From: a virus
Virus record (IMG/VR): IMGVR_UViG_3300044632_001147
Span: 1 to 39,647 of that record
Reading direction: 5' to 3' (one strand)
Length of the DNA stretch: 39,647 nucleotides
The notes under the pieces were generated by a model. The model saw only the letters and a list, made by a program, of their open reading frames with translations, made no database searches and was not told the origin of the DNA. Of this stretch, positions 6,818 through 13,803 are shown piece after piece. How positions within the stretch are numbered: the first letter of the stretch is position 1; each line of letters opens with the position of its first letter. A program made the translations under genes and the position numbers.

Positions 6818-8590
6818 ATGTATACTTTAGTAAATCAAGTTTCGGTAAAACCTTTAAATTGCAATGTAGGTTATGTGAATTCTTGGTTAAGCGTGATGAA
6901 CAACGCTGAACGAGAATTTTGCGCACAAGCATCTTATATAACTAATTTTGATGATCTTTCTATATCTTTATCTGCTGCTGATCTTAATATAGGTTCAATA
7001 CACATACAAGATCCCGATAGTGGGTTGCAGGCAGATGTTGTTCCGGTTGGAAATGGTTTGGGCGCATTAAGAGTTATTAGTCAAGATTTAGAATCTACAG
7101 AAGACGATGTAACAATAGGAGATAGAAACGGAAATTTTGCATCGGTATATGCACCTTTAAGCGCACTTAGAGTTTATAATACAAATCCTGTATCTTCTGT
7201 AGATGTAACAAATATAGTATCAGTAAAATCATCTAATACATTTCCAATATCTGGATCTGTAACCGTTTTAAATCCAATAACATCGGTTAATGTTTTAAAT
7301 TTTCCAACACAATTAAGTTCTGTTAGTATTACTAATCAGTTAACCGGAATAACCATTTTAAATCCAGTTACTCAAGTTACTACATTACCACAACCAACTC
7401 AGCTGGATGCATTTGGCAGATTAAGAGTGTCTTCCCCGATGACTTTGTTTGATTCTTCACATCGTTATAGGGATAATAATTTATGGTCTACACTATCCGC
7501 AAATGGGGGTTCGGTTTCATTCAATCCATCACAGGGATTGATGGAATTAAATGTTACTAATACAGCAGGAGCAAGTGCAATAAGAGAAACAACAAAGGTA
7601 TTTTCCTATCAACCAGGTAAATCCTTGCTTGTCATGAATACATTTGTCATGGCTTCTTCTGCTACCAATTTAAGACAAAGGGTAGGATATTTTGGAGATC
7701 AGAATGGAGTATACTTTCAGCTAGATGATGGTAATATTAGTTTTGTTGAAAGATCCCTTGTCACGGGTTCCGTTACAGAGAGTGTAGTTTCACGATCTAA
7801 TTGGAACGGCGATAAGCTAAATGGAACTGGTTCTTCTGGTATAGTTTTAGATATAACCAAAGCTCAAATTCTTTGGTCGGATATTGAATGGTTGGGAGTA
7901 GGAACAGTAAGAGTTGGTTTTGTTATAAACGGGCAGTTTATTGTTTGCCACTCATTCCATCATGCTAATAATATAGATTCAACTTATATTACTACAGCTT
8001 CTTTACCTTTAAGATATGAAATTATTAATAAAGCAGCAACGGGTGGATCTAAAACACTAAAACAAATATGTTCTACTGTTATTTCCGAAGGTGGTTATGA
8101 ATTAAGAGGCTTGCAACAAGCAGTCTCTATTCCAATAACTTCACCAAGAACGTTTGCGGTAGCTGGTACGTTTTATCCAATTATTTCAATTCGATTAAAA
8201 GTAAGTCCAGATAGACTCGATGCAATTATTATTTTAACGGCTTTATCAATACTTGGACAAGGAAATGGCATAAACTATAACTGGCAGGTTAGAGCAAGTG
8301 GGGTCACAGCAGGAGGAAGTTGGGTTGATGCAGGGGTTGATAGTGCAGTTCAATACAATATTACAGGAACAAGCTATGCAGGAGGAAGAATTTTAGCAAG
8401 TGGGTTCTTAAATTCCTCTAATCAAGGTTCTCCAAATTTGGATATTCTTAAAGAAGCTTTGTTTAAGTTTCAATTAGAACGAAACAATTTAACAAAAACT
8501 CCTTTTGAATTAACTTTGGTTGCTGCAACAGATACCGTAAATGGATCTGGTATGTTTGCTTCTATGGATTGGGAAGAAGTTAGTAGATAA
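6818..8590 (+). CDS. Phage virion structural protein (590 aa)
   Basis: The protein has beta-rich repeats in the N-terminal third (SVDVTNIVSVKS, SVNVLNFPTQLSSVSI). At about residue 195 comes DAFGRLRVSSPMTLFDSSHR, followed by RETTKVFSYQPGKSLLVMNT, RQRVGYFGDQNGVYF, CHSFHHANNI and STVISEGGYELRG. This block is typical of structural proteins in marine myoviruses and jumbo phages, usually annotated as virion or tail-fibre-associated. There is no signal peptide. It is probably a late gene; the exact place in the particle is unknown. Confidence 0.85.
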   Translation: MYTLVNQVSVKPLNCNVGYVNSWLSVMNNAEREFCAQASYITNFDDLSISLSAADLNIGSIHIQDPDSGLQADVVPVGNGLGALRVISQDLESTEDDVTIGDRNGNFASVYAPLSALRVYNTNPVSSVDVTNIVSVKSSNTFPISGSVTVLNPITSVNVLNFPTQLSSVSITNQLTGITILNPVTQVTTLPQPTQLDAFGRLRVSSPMTLFDSSHRYRDNNLWSTLSANGGSVSFNPSQGLMELNVTNTAGASAIRETTKVFSYQPGKSLLVMNTFVMASSATNLRQRVGYFGDQNGVYFQLDDGNISFVERSLVTGSVTESVVSRSNWNGDKLNGTGSSGIVLDITKAQILWSDIEWLGVGTVRVGFVINGQFIVCHSFHHANNIDSTYITTASLPLRYEIINKAATGGSKTLKQICSTVISEGGYELRGLQQAVSIPITSPRTFAVAGTFYPIISIRLKVSPDRLDAIIILTALSILGQGNGINYNWQVRASGVTAGGSWVDAGVDSAVQYNITGTSYAGGRILASGFLNSSNQGSPNLDILKEALFKFQLERNNLTKTPFELTLVAATDTVNGSGMFASMDWEEVSR

Positions 8591-8599
8591 TTATATTAT

Positions 8600-9439
8600 A
8601 TGTTTAAATTAGTATTAGCATCATCTGCCATTTTGGTTGCTGGTTGTGCCGCATATTTTTCCGTACAAGGATTAGCAACATTATATGCTGGGTCTTTCAT
8701 AGCAGTATGTGTAATGGCTGGTTCTTTGGAATTTGGAAAATTAGTAGCTGCTAGTTATTTGCACCGTTATTGGAAAAAAACATCAGTTTTGTTAAAAACA
8801 TATTTAACTATTTCTGTTATAACATTAATGGCAATAACATCTTTGGGTATTTTTGGATTTTTAACATCAGCATTTCAAAAAAGTCATGTGAAGATTGAAA
8901 TCATAAATGTTCAAAAAGAAAGTTTAAATATAGAAAAAGAATCATTTCAAAAAGAAATAAACAATTTAACAAGCAGAATTAGTACTTTGAATGATATTAG
9001 AGTAATTCAAGAAAAAAGAGTTGAAGAAGCTGGTAATTACAAAGTTCCGAGAGAACAAGCATACTCAGCAATCGATAAAGCAAATCACGAAATAAAAGAT
9101 TTATCTCAGCAAATAAATGGATTAAACGATAAAATAAAAAATATAAATAATAAAAACTTAGAACTAAAATCTGAAGAAGTAAAATCTTCCGATATTGGAA
9201 CTTTAAAATTTGTAGCAGAATTGTTTAATACAAATATTGAGACAGTAGTTAAATGGTTTACTATCATAATAGTTTTAGTATTTGACCCGTTGGCAGTTTC
9301 TTTGGTATTGGCCTATACAAATACCATTCAAAGAAAAGAAATTTTAGAAGAATCTTCAAACGAAGATCAAAAAGAAAATAAATTTAACAAAATTTTAAAA
9401 CCATTTAAAACGAAATATAAGGATCAAAAAAACTTATAA
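8600..9439 (+). CDS. Membrane protein with long coiled coil (279 aa)
   Basis: Hydrophobic segments lie near residues 4-24, 29-50, 68-90 and 215-242, with a lysine/glutamate-rich coiled coil from about 95 to 195. The N-terminus includes VAGC, which fits a lipobox, although a plain transmembrane anchor is as likely. Similar four-segment coiled-coil proteins lie beside structural genes in large phages. Function unknown. It starts 9 nt after the structural gene. Confidence 0.7.
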   Translation: MFKLVLASSAILVAGCAAYFSVQGLATLYAGSFIAVCVMAGSLEFGKLVAASYLHRYWKKTSVLLKTYLTISVITLMAITSLGIFGFLTSAFQKSHVKIEIINVQKESLNIEKESFQKEINNLTSRISTLNDIRVIQEKRVEEAGNYKVPREQAYSAIDKANHEIKDLSQQINGLNDKIKNINNKNLELKSEEVKSSDIGTLKFVAELFNTNIETVVKWFTIIIVLVFDPLAVSLVLAYTNTIQRKEILEESSNEDQKENKFNKILKPFKTKYKDQKNL

Positions 9440-9470
9440 TCAATTGAATAGTTTGCGCATAAATATAAAT

Positions 9471-9662
9471 ATGCGTTATTCGACTGATAGATCATATAGA
9501 GATTCCGTTATGGTTGAAGTTGAAAAAGTTGTTAAAAGATTAGAAACAGAAAACCAAAAAGACGAAAATTTCTTTTCATCTTTTTGGTTTTTTATTGTTA
9601 AAATTTATAAAAAATTCTTAAATTTTTGTAAATCTTTTTTAAAAACCATCAAAATGCTTTGA
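9471..9662 (+). CDS. Small basic hydrophobic-tailed protein (63 aa)
   Basis: From the ATG at 9471 it encodes MRYSTDRSYRDSVMVEVEKV, an acidic helix, then an aromatic/lysine-rich amphipathic tail (FWFFIVKIYKKFLNF). An upstream TTG at 9444 is open but less likely. CATAAATA at 9458-9465 is a possible late promoter. The stop lies inside a bidirectional terminator hairpin. Confidence 0.6.
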   Translation: MRYSTDRSYRDSVMVEVEKVVKRLETENQKDENFFSSFWFFIVKIYKKFLNFCKSFLKTIKML

Positions 9663-9670
9663 TGGTTTTT
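9641..9670. terminator. Bidirectional rho-independent terminator between convergent genes
   Basis: A perfect 13-bp stem, AAAAACCATCAAA and its complement, encloses the 4-nt loop ATGC. The A-tract on one side and T-tract on the other let it work in both directions. It contains the stop codons of both convergent genes (9662 and 9649), so it doubles as coding sequence. Confidence 0.8.
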
Positions 9671-10833
9671 CCTAAAGAGCATACTGTAGCTTTCTTGTTG
9701 TGAATAACAACAGTTTCAACGCCTGTGATATTTTCAGAGTAGTTAACAATTGAAAACCCATTTTGCCAGTTAGCACCCGATACATATGTTGGATTTAACT
9801 TACAGGCACATCCGTTTTCATAATTTTTAATAATCTGATCCGGTCTGGAACCGATTCTAGGAATTCTCTGACAGGTAGAACCAATTCTGTGTGTGTGATT
9901 TGTAATAGTAGATGCATATCTCTTTTCGAAAGTTCCTCTAGCCGAGAACCCGCCGTTTTTTCTAACAACATCACCATGTAGAACAAAAAGTTCGTCTGGT
10001 AATTCCACTATAGATTCCTCGTCTTCGTTGGAATCGACTAGTTTAATTCTTGACCAGCTATCATGTGGATGAAATACCTTTGAGTATGAAAGATTGTCTG
10101 CGATATTTGGAATGCATAAAAGTTGTTTGATGTCTTCACTAGAAGAAATGTATCTCCACCATCTGCCTTCCACGCCATTACCAGAATGGTTTCCATTTGT
10201 TTCTAAAATTTCTGTCTGATATGGTTCTGTGATATCATGCAAAATTTTCAAAAATTTATGATATGCCAAAATTTCATCATATAATGTATGAGTATGTCTT
10301 GGATCTTTTGAATAACGACTGATAGATAGAAGATCTACTGTATCACCATTAAGAATAATTTTTTCTGGTTTAAGTTGATCTACGACATCTAAGAAAATAT
10401 TGAGAGTATCCCAACATTCTACTCCAAAGTGTGTATCACCAATCACCATTGCAATTTTATTAGGAGAGTGATATGTCTTTGGTTTTGGAGGTGCTGGATA
10501 TTGAACCGATTTTACGGTATTGAGAAATTCTTTAATTTTATCCTCTTCTCGTTTAGTCAATCTTGTACTAAAAGAAGAATCATCATAATCCGATGTTTCT
10601 TGTGTTGTGATGATATCAATTGGATTATCGTTTTCATCATAACAAGAATCTTCTTCGACAATAGTTGTTTTAACCTGAGTTGTTGTTGTTTTTCGTCTAC
10701 CTGTAATCCAATCGAAAATTGTTGATCTTGGGATTCCCATCAACTCGGATATTTCTGTTTTTGTTTTTCCTTTTTTGTGTAAGGAAATTGCTTGATTAAT
10801 CTTTTTTTGTTTTGGATCAGTATTGTTGCTCAT
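9649..10833 (-). CDS. HTH-fused metallophosphoesterase (394 aa)
   Basis: Residues 1-60 contain a helix-turn-helix (KGKTKTEISELMGIPRSTIF, then DWITGRRK), of the Hin/transposase-like type. A linker rich in Thr/Glu/Asp follows. From about residue 110 it is a calcineurin-like phosphoesterase: VIGDTHFG, NGDTVD, ETNGNHSGNG, VLHGDVVRKNG and NHTHR supply the metal ligands. Phages often carry this arrangement near replication or packaging genes; DNA is a plausible substrate because of the HTH. The start could also be the ATG at 10839. A TTGACA-N17-TACTCT promoter lies just upstream. Confidence 0.8.
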   Translation of the reverse strand: MSNNTDPKQKKINQAISLHKKGKTKTEISELMGIPRSTIFDWITGRRKTTTTQVKTTIVEEDSCYDENDNPIDIITTQETSDYDDSSFSTRLTKREEDKIKEFLNTVKSVQYPAPPKPKTYHSPNKIAMVIGDTHFGVECWDTLNIFLDVVDQLKPEKIILNGDTVDLLSISRYSKDPRHTHTLYDEILAYHKFLKILHDITEPYQTEILETNGNHSGNGVEGRWWRYISSSEDIKQLLCIPNIADNLSYSKVFHPHDSWSRIKLVDSNEDEESIVELPDELFVLHGDVVRKNGGFSARGTFEKRYASTITNHTHRIGSTCQRIPRIGSRPDQIIKNYENGCACKLNPTYVSGANWQNGFSIVNYSENITGVETVVIHNKKATVCSLGKTIKAF

Positions 10834-10840
10834 CCTCATC

Positions 10841-10869
10841 AGAGTACTATAAGAAAATATATATGTCAA
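10841..10869 (-). promoter_or_regulatory. Sigma70-type promoter for the HTH-phosphoesterase gene
   Basis: Minus strand TTGACA (10869-10864), 17-nt spacer, TACTCT (10846-10841). The -10 match is weak, but the -35 is perfect and the spacing to the ATG at 10833 (8 nt) repeats that of other promoters here. Confidence 0.45.
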
Positions 10870-10885
10870 ATTAAACTTTCTCCGA

Positions 10886-10893
10886 GATAAATA
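10886..10893 (+). promoter_or_regulatory. Candidate T4-type late promoter (GATAAATA)
   Basis: GATAAATA lies 17 nt upstream of the ATG at 10911, in a short divergent intergenic region. Confidence 0.35.
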
Positions 10894-10910
10894 TTCTATA
10901 CTCGACAGTT

Positions 10911-11306
10911 ATGACAAACGTGACATCAACACTACAAAAACTTAACAACTTTGAATCCAAACATAGTGCTTTCATCAATTTAATAATTAAACCTTTACTC
11001 GGAATGGTTGCTTTTTTATCAGTAGGTTATTATACGATGTGGTTATCTACCAATTATGTTCGACAAGATAAATTTTCTGAATATTTAGAAAAACAAATTA
11101 TTGCTGATAAAAACCAAGACGAAAATGCAAAAAACAGATTTGAATTGACTCAAACAAAATTAGAAACAATAATAAACCAACAAGTTATTTTTAATGAACA
11201 ACTTAAAACTTATAACACATTGATGGCATCTTATCAAAAACAACTCGATCAATTAAATGATCGAGTTTTATATTTGGAAAGAAAAGAAAGAGTTTTGCGT
11301 GAATAA
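10911..11306 (+). CDS. Single-pass membrane protein with coiled coil (131 aa)
   Basis: One hydrophobic segment (about residues 22-46, INLIIKPLLGMVAFLSVGYY) is followed by a long helical coiled coil (LTQTKLETIINQQVIFNEQL, QKQLDQLNDRVLYLERKE). The layout resembles small spanin-like or lysis-associated proteins, but no specific family is recognised. It overlaps the next gene by a GTGAATAA junction. Confidence 0.7.
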   Translation: MTNVTSTLQKLNNFESKHSAFINLIIKPLLGMVAFLSVGYYTMWLSTNYVRQDKFSEYLEKQIIADKNQDENAKNRFELTQTKLETIINQQVIFNEQLKTYNTLMASYQKQLDQLNDRVLYLERKERVLRE

Positions 11307-11451
11307 AAAGTTAACATATAGGCAAGGTTTAATAAAAGATTTAAACAAAGTAGTATATATTGTTGGCGAAGATTTTGAAAATTTTTTTGTAAAAGATTCT
11401 AACACATCACCAGTTGAAAAATTTTTAAAAAAAGATATAGTTTTTGTGTAA
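11299..11451 (+). CDS. Small hypothetical protein with GTG start (50 aa)
   Basis: GTG at 11299 overlaps the preceding stop (GTGAATAA), with AAAGAAAGAG upstream as a ribosome-binding region. The product reads VNKKLTYRQGLIKDLNKVVY and ends KFLKKDIVFV. An ATG at 11257 in the same frame lies deep inside the previous gene and is less likely. No function recognised. Confidence 0.5.
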   Translation: MNKKLTYRQGLIKDLNKVVYIVGEDFENFFVKDSNTSPVEKFLKKDIVFV

Positions 11452-11456
11452 TCTGA

Positions 11457-11464
11457 TATAAATA
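11457..11464 (+). promoter_or_regulatory. Candidate T4-type late promoter (TATAAATA)
   Basis: An exact T4 late-promoter octamer lies 8 nt before the ATG at 11473. The short distance would give a nearly leaderless transcript, so the site is tentative. Confidence 0.35.
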
Positions 11465-11472
11465 TATCATAT

Positions 11473-11949
11473 ATGTATTCCAACAAAAAAGATCAAAAAC
11501 AATTAGAAAATTTATATTCTAATTTAAATGAAAACAAAAAACAATTAAATGAAGGGATTTCGGGAGTTTATCCAGAAGAAGCAAACAATTTTGGTGCTAT
11601 GGTTTTTCATGTTTTACTTTTTACATTACCATTGGTTTTACATGCTGTGAAATTAAGTTTAGATAAAGGCAAATTAAAAACATTAAAAGATAAAATTGCT
11701 CAAGTCGTAGGTTCAGATAAATCTCCAAAAACTTTAAAAGATAAAATTGTAGAAGCTTCAAAAAATGTTATTTTTTCAGAATTTTCAACAAATTCAACAA
11801 TCAGTAAAAATTTAGCGTCGAAACTTGAAACGGCTTTAAATTTCTTTATACCTAAAAATTTAGAATCAAAAACCCCAGTAGATGTGGATAATGATATGAA
11901 AAGAAAAGAAATTGGACTTTCAAATCCTATGTTTCGTGGTAAATTGTAG
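11473..11949 (+). CDS. Leader-tagged membrane-associated protein (158 aa)
   Basis: The leader is a variant (MYSNKKDQKQLENLYSNLNE, then N), keeping KDQ, LEN, YS and a second site LNE at 18-20. A hydrophobic stretch follows at about residues 43-62 (MVFHVLLFTLPLVLHAVKLS). A repeated motif, LKTLKDKI / PKTLKDKI, occurs at about residues 69 and 86. If the leader is removed during head maturation, the product would be a membrane-active cargo protein (inference). Confidence 0.75.
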   Translation: MYSNKKDQKQLENLYSNLNENKKQLNEGISGVYPEEANNFGAMVFHVLLFTLPLVLHAVKLSLDKGKLKTLKDKIAQVVGSDKSPKTLKDKIVEASKNVIFSEFSTNSTISKNLASKLETALNFFIPKNLESKTPVDVDNDMKRKEIGLSNPMFRGKL

Positions 11950-11956
11950 GATAAAC

Positions 11957-11971
11957 AATTTTGGTGCTTGA
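11957..11971. repeat. Left copy of inverted repeat flanking the Hsp20 gene
   Basis: AATTTTGGTGCTTGA here is the exact reverse complement of the sequence at 12541-12555. The pair encloses hsp20 and little else. Confidence 0.6.
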
Positions 11972-12025
11972 AAAAGACCAAATAAACATATAAACTCGCT
12001 TAAAAATAAAAGGAGAATATATAAA

Positions 12026-12520
12026 ATGACAACAAAAATACAAACATACAACCCAAACTATACAGTTGGTCACTTTTCGACCACAGAGCGGTTATATAAC
12101 CAACTACCCGCTTTGTTCAACGACAGTTGGTTCAAAACCGTTATCGATGGCTTAGATAAAGCCTTTGATGTTCCAAATGCGGTTTATCCGTACAATGTAA
12201 AAAAAGTTACGAATAAAAAAGGAGAACCTGAAAAATATATCGTAGAAATTGCATTGGCTGGAGTAGGAAAAAATAATATTGATGTAAAAGTCCGAGAAGG
12301 ACATTTAAATATCGATATTGTTAAAGACGAAGACGATGAAGACAAAACTGCAACTTATGTCCGTAAAGGAATAAGCAAGCGTAAAGGCAGTCTTTCGTTT
12401 GTCTTGAATGAAAATACTGATCCTAAAAAAATCAGTTCAACTTACTTGGATGGTTTATTGCGAGTTACCGTTCCTGTAAAACAACCCGAAATCTACAACA
12501 TAGATATAAAGGTTGACTAA
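12026..12520 (+). CDS. Small heat shock protein, Hsp20/alpha-crystallin family (164 aa)
   Basis: The alpha-crystallin domain spans about residues 58-160: YPYNVKKV, YIVEIALAGVGKNNIDVKVR, EGHLNIDI, YVRKGISKRKGSLSFVL, then LDGLLRVTVPV, which is the final strand region typical of IbpA-type proteins. Phage Hsp20 homologues, common in T4-like phages, act as ATP-independent holdases during infection. A strong AGGAG lies 10 nt before the ATG, clearer than for most genes here. The gene is bracketed by a 15-bp inverted repeat. Confidence 0.93.
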   Translation: MTTKIQTYNPNYTVGHFSTTERLYNQLPALFNDSWFKTVIDGLDKAFDVPNAVYPYNVKKVTNKKGEPEKYIVEIALAGVGKNNIDVKVREGHLNIDIVKDEDDEDKTATYVRKGISKRKGSLSFVLNENTDPKKISSTYLDGLLRVTVPVKQPEIYNIDIKVD

Positions 12521-12540
12521 TATTTGTTTATTTGGTAATC

Positions 12541-12555
12541 TCAAGCACCAAAATT
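12541..12555. repeat. Right copy of inverted repeat flanking the Hsp20 gene
   Basis: TCAAGCACCAAAATT, reverse complement of 11957-11971. It lies between the hsp20 stop and tRNA-Ser(ACT). Confidence 0.6.
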
Positions 12556-12560
12556 TTCAT

Positions 12561-12650
12561 GGAACGATGGCAGAGTGGTCTAATGCAGGAGTTTACTAAA
12601 CTTCAGAGGTGTAAAAGCCTCCGTGGGTTCGAATCCTACTCGTTCCGCCA
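12561..12650 (+). tRNA. tRNA-Ser with unusual ACT anticodon
   Basis: The acceptor stem is GGAACGA/TCGTTCC with G73 and an encoded CCA. The anticodon arm is GGAGT-TTACTAA-ACTTC, placing ACT at 34-36. A long class II variable arm (GAGG/CCTC) and a canonical T-loop TTCGAAT are present. Ser identity follows from the anticodon, long variable arm and G73. The usual bacterial anticodon for AGY serine codons is GCT. Confidence 0.88.
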
Positions 12651-12682
12651 AAAAATTTGATTTTTTTTTTTGCAAAGAAAAT

Positions 12683-12711
12683 TTGACATTGAATTCGGCA
12701 CATGATAGAGT
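12683..12711 (+). promoter_or_regulatory. Sigma70-type promoter upstream of leader-tagged gene
   Basis: TTGACA, 17-nt spacer, TAGAGT. It precedes the gene at 12766; a GATAAATA late-type octamer (12745-12752) lies between, suggesting both early and late expression. Confidence 0.45.
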
Positions 12712-12744
12712 TAAGGAAATTATACAAGAATGTGTAATTAAAAA

Positions 12745-12752
12745 GATAAATA
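12745..12752 (+). promoter_or_regulatory. Candidate T4-type late promoter (GATAAATA)
   Basis: It lies 13 nt upstream of the ATG at 12766, the same distance as CATAAATA before the leader-tagged gene at 1615. Confidence 0.4.
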
Positions 12753-12765
12753 ATTAATATAATAT

Positions 12766-13416
12766 ATGAAAAATAAAGATGATATCGGATTATTCGAAGC
12801 ATATAACCAAGTAGTAGATCCTCAACAACTAATAGAAGAGGGTTGGTGGGATAGACTTAAAGCACGTACTTCTGGTGTTGCTGGTGGTGCAAAACCTATG
12901 GAACGTATTGGTGCTGGCGTTGCGAGTGGTTTAGGAAAAATTGCTGGTAAATTTAGTCCAGAAGCTGGAAAATCTTTACAGCAAGTTGGCGCAGAAGGAA
13001 GAAAAAAAATCGCAGCTGCTGGTCAAACTTCTAAAATAACATCCATTTTAAATTCTAAAAGAAACAGCATAAACAAACTTGCTAACGATATAATCAACGA
13101 TTTAAACAAATTAGGATTAAATTCAAAAGGAATGACATCTGATGATGTTTCTAAATCTCTTTTAAACGACATCGAAACAATGTTGACAGGTCAATTAGGA
13201 TCTGCAACGTCCGCTACATCAACAAAAACATCAGCTTCTCCAAAAGGAAAACCAACAACACAACATTTTGCGAGTGACATAGGCGCATCTGGCGATTCTA
13301 TGTATCAAAAATACAACGATGGTTGGTATGAAAGAGAAGGTTCTAAAGCATCCGGATTTACGTTTTCAAAAGTAAGTGATCAGAATATAATAAATGCTTT
13401 AGAAAAACTTCCTTGA
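12766..13416 (+). CDS. Leader-tagged Gly/Ala-rich protein (216 aa)
   Basis: A divergent leader (MKNKDDIGLFEAYNQVV) is followed by a Gly/Ala-rich, amphipathic region (GVAGGAKPMERIGAGVASGL). A helical middle and a Ser/Thr-rich linker (SATSATSTKTSASPKG) follow, then a small C-terminal domain ending SGFTFSKVSDQNIINALEKL. The C-terminal part (KYNDGWYEREGSKASGF) looks like a ligand- or wall-binding module, but I cannot name a family. The glycine-rich helix could be membrane-active. Confidence 0.75.
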   Translation: MKNKDDIGLFEAYNQVVDPQQLIEEGWWDRLKARTSGVAGGAKPMERIGAGVASGLGKIAGKFSPEAGKSLQQVGAEGRKKIAAAGQTSKITSILNSKRNSINKLANDIINDLNKLGLNSKGMTSDDVSKSLLNDIETMLTGQLGSATSATSTKTSASPKGKPTTQHFASDIGASGDSMYQKYNDGWYEREGSKASGFTFSKVSDQNIINALEKLP

Positions 13417-13448
13417 TTTTTAAATAAGAATCGTATATATTAAATATA

Positions 13449-13523
13449 CGGGCATGAGGAAGAAAGTAATCCGACTGGTTTGGGGCCAGTAGACACTCAG
13501 GGCGGTACTGAGATGCCCGACCA
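13449..13523 (+). tRNA. tRNA-Pro(TGG) with non-canonical elbow loops
   Basis: Acceptor CGGGCAT/ATGCCCG with A73 and encoded CCA; C1-G72 with A73 matches bacterial proline identity. Anticodon arm ACTGG-TTTGGGG-CCAGT gives TGG. D-stem GGA/TCC encloses AGAAAGTAA, lacking the usual GG. T-stem CTCAG/CTGAG encloses GGCGGTA instead of TTCRANY. tRNA-Gly at 18993 has the same loop changes. Confidence 0.85.
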
Positions 13524-13524
13524 T

Positions 13525-13600
13525 GGGAAATTAGCTTAGTGGCTAAAGCATCACGTTTACATCGTGACTACCATAGGTTCGAGTCCTATATTTCCCACCA
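13525..13600 (+). tRNA. tRNA-Val(TAC)
   Basis: Acceptor GGGAAAT/ATTTCCC, A73, encoded CCA. D-arm GCTTAGTGGCTAAAGC with normal GG. Anticodon arm TCACG-TTTACAT-CGTGA gives TAC. T-arm ATAGG-TTCGAGT-CCTAT. It starts 1 nt after tRNA-Pro, so both come from one precursor. Confidence 0.93.
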
Positions 13601-13610
13601 TATAAAAATT

Positions 13611-13778
13611 ATGAAAAAATTTTGTACCATTTTAATATTTTTATTTTTTTGTTTTTGTTTATATTTTTTTATGTTTTTGATACAAGTATCAAACGATAAA
13701 ACAATATCAGATTTAGAAAAACAAGTTGAATTAGAATTAATAGAAACAAAAAATAAAAAACATATTGACAGTCATTGA
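13611..13778 (+). CDS. Small membrane-anchored protein (55 aa)
   Basis: ATG at 13611 gives MKKFCTILIFLFFCFCLYFF, a hydrophobic anchor or uncleaved signal, then an acidic helix (TISDLEKQVELELIETK). The in-frame extension upstream runs through tRNA-Val and is not the start. Function unknown; the membrane-anchor plus coiled-coil layout is typical of small phage envelope proteins. Confidence 0.6.
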   Translation: MKKFCTILIFLFFCFCLYFFMFLIQVSNDKTISDLEKQVELELIETKNKKHIDSH

Positions 13779-13803
13779 TTGATATGATATTTTTGATGTT
13801 AGT

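Noticed and set aside
13539-13610. An upstream start for the small membrane protein at 13611
   Set aside because: The extension translates tRNA-Val; the ATG at 13611 directly after the tRNA gives a sensible membrane-anchor start.
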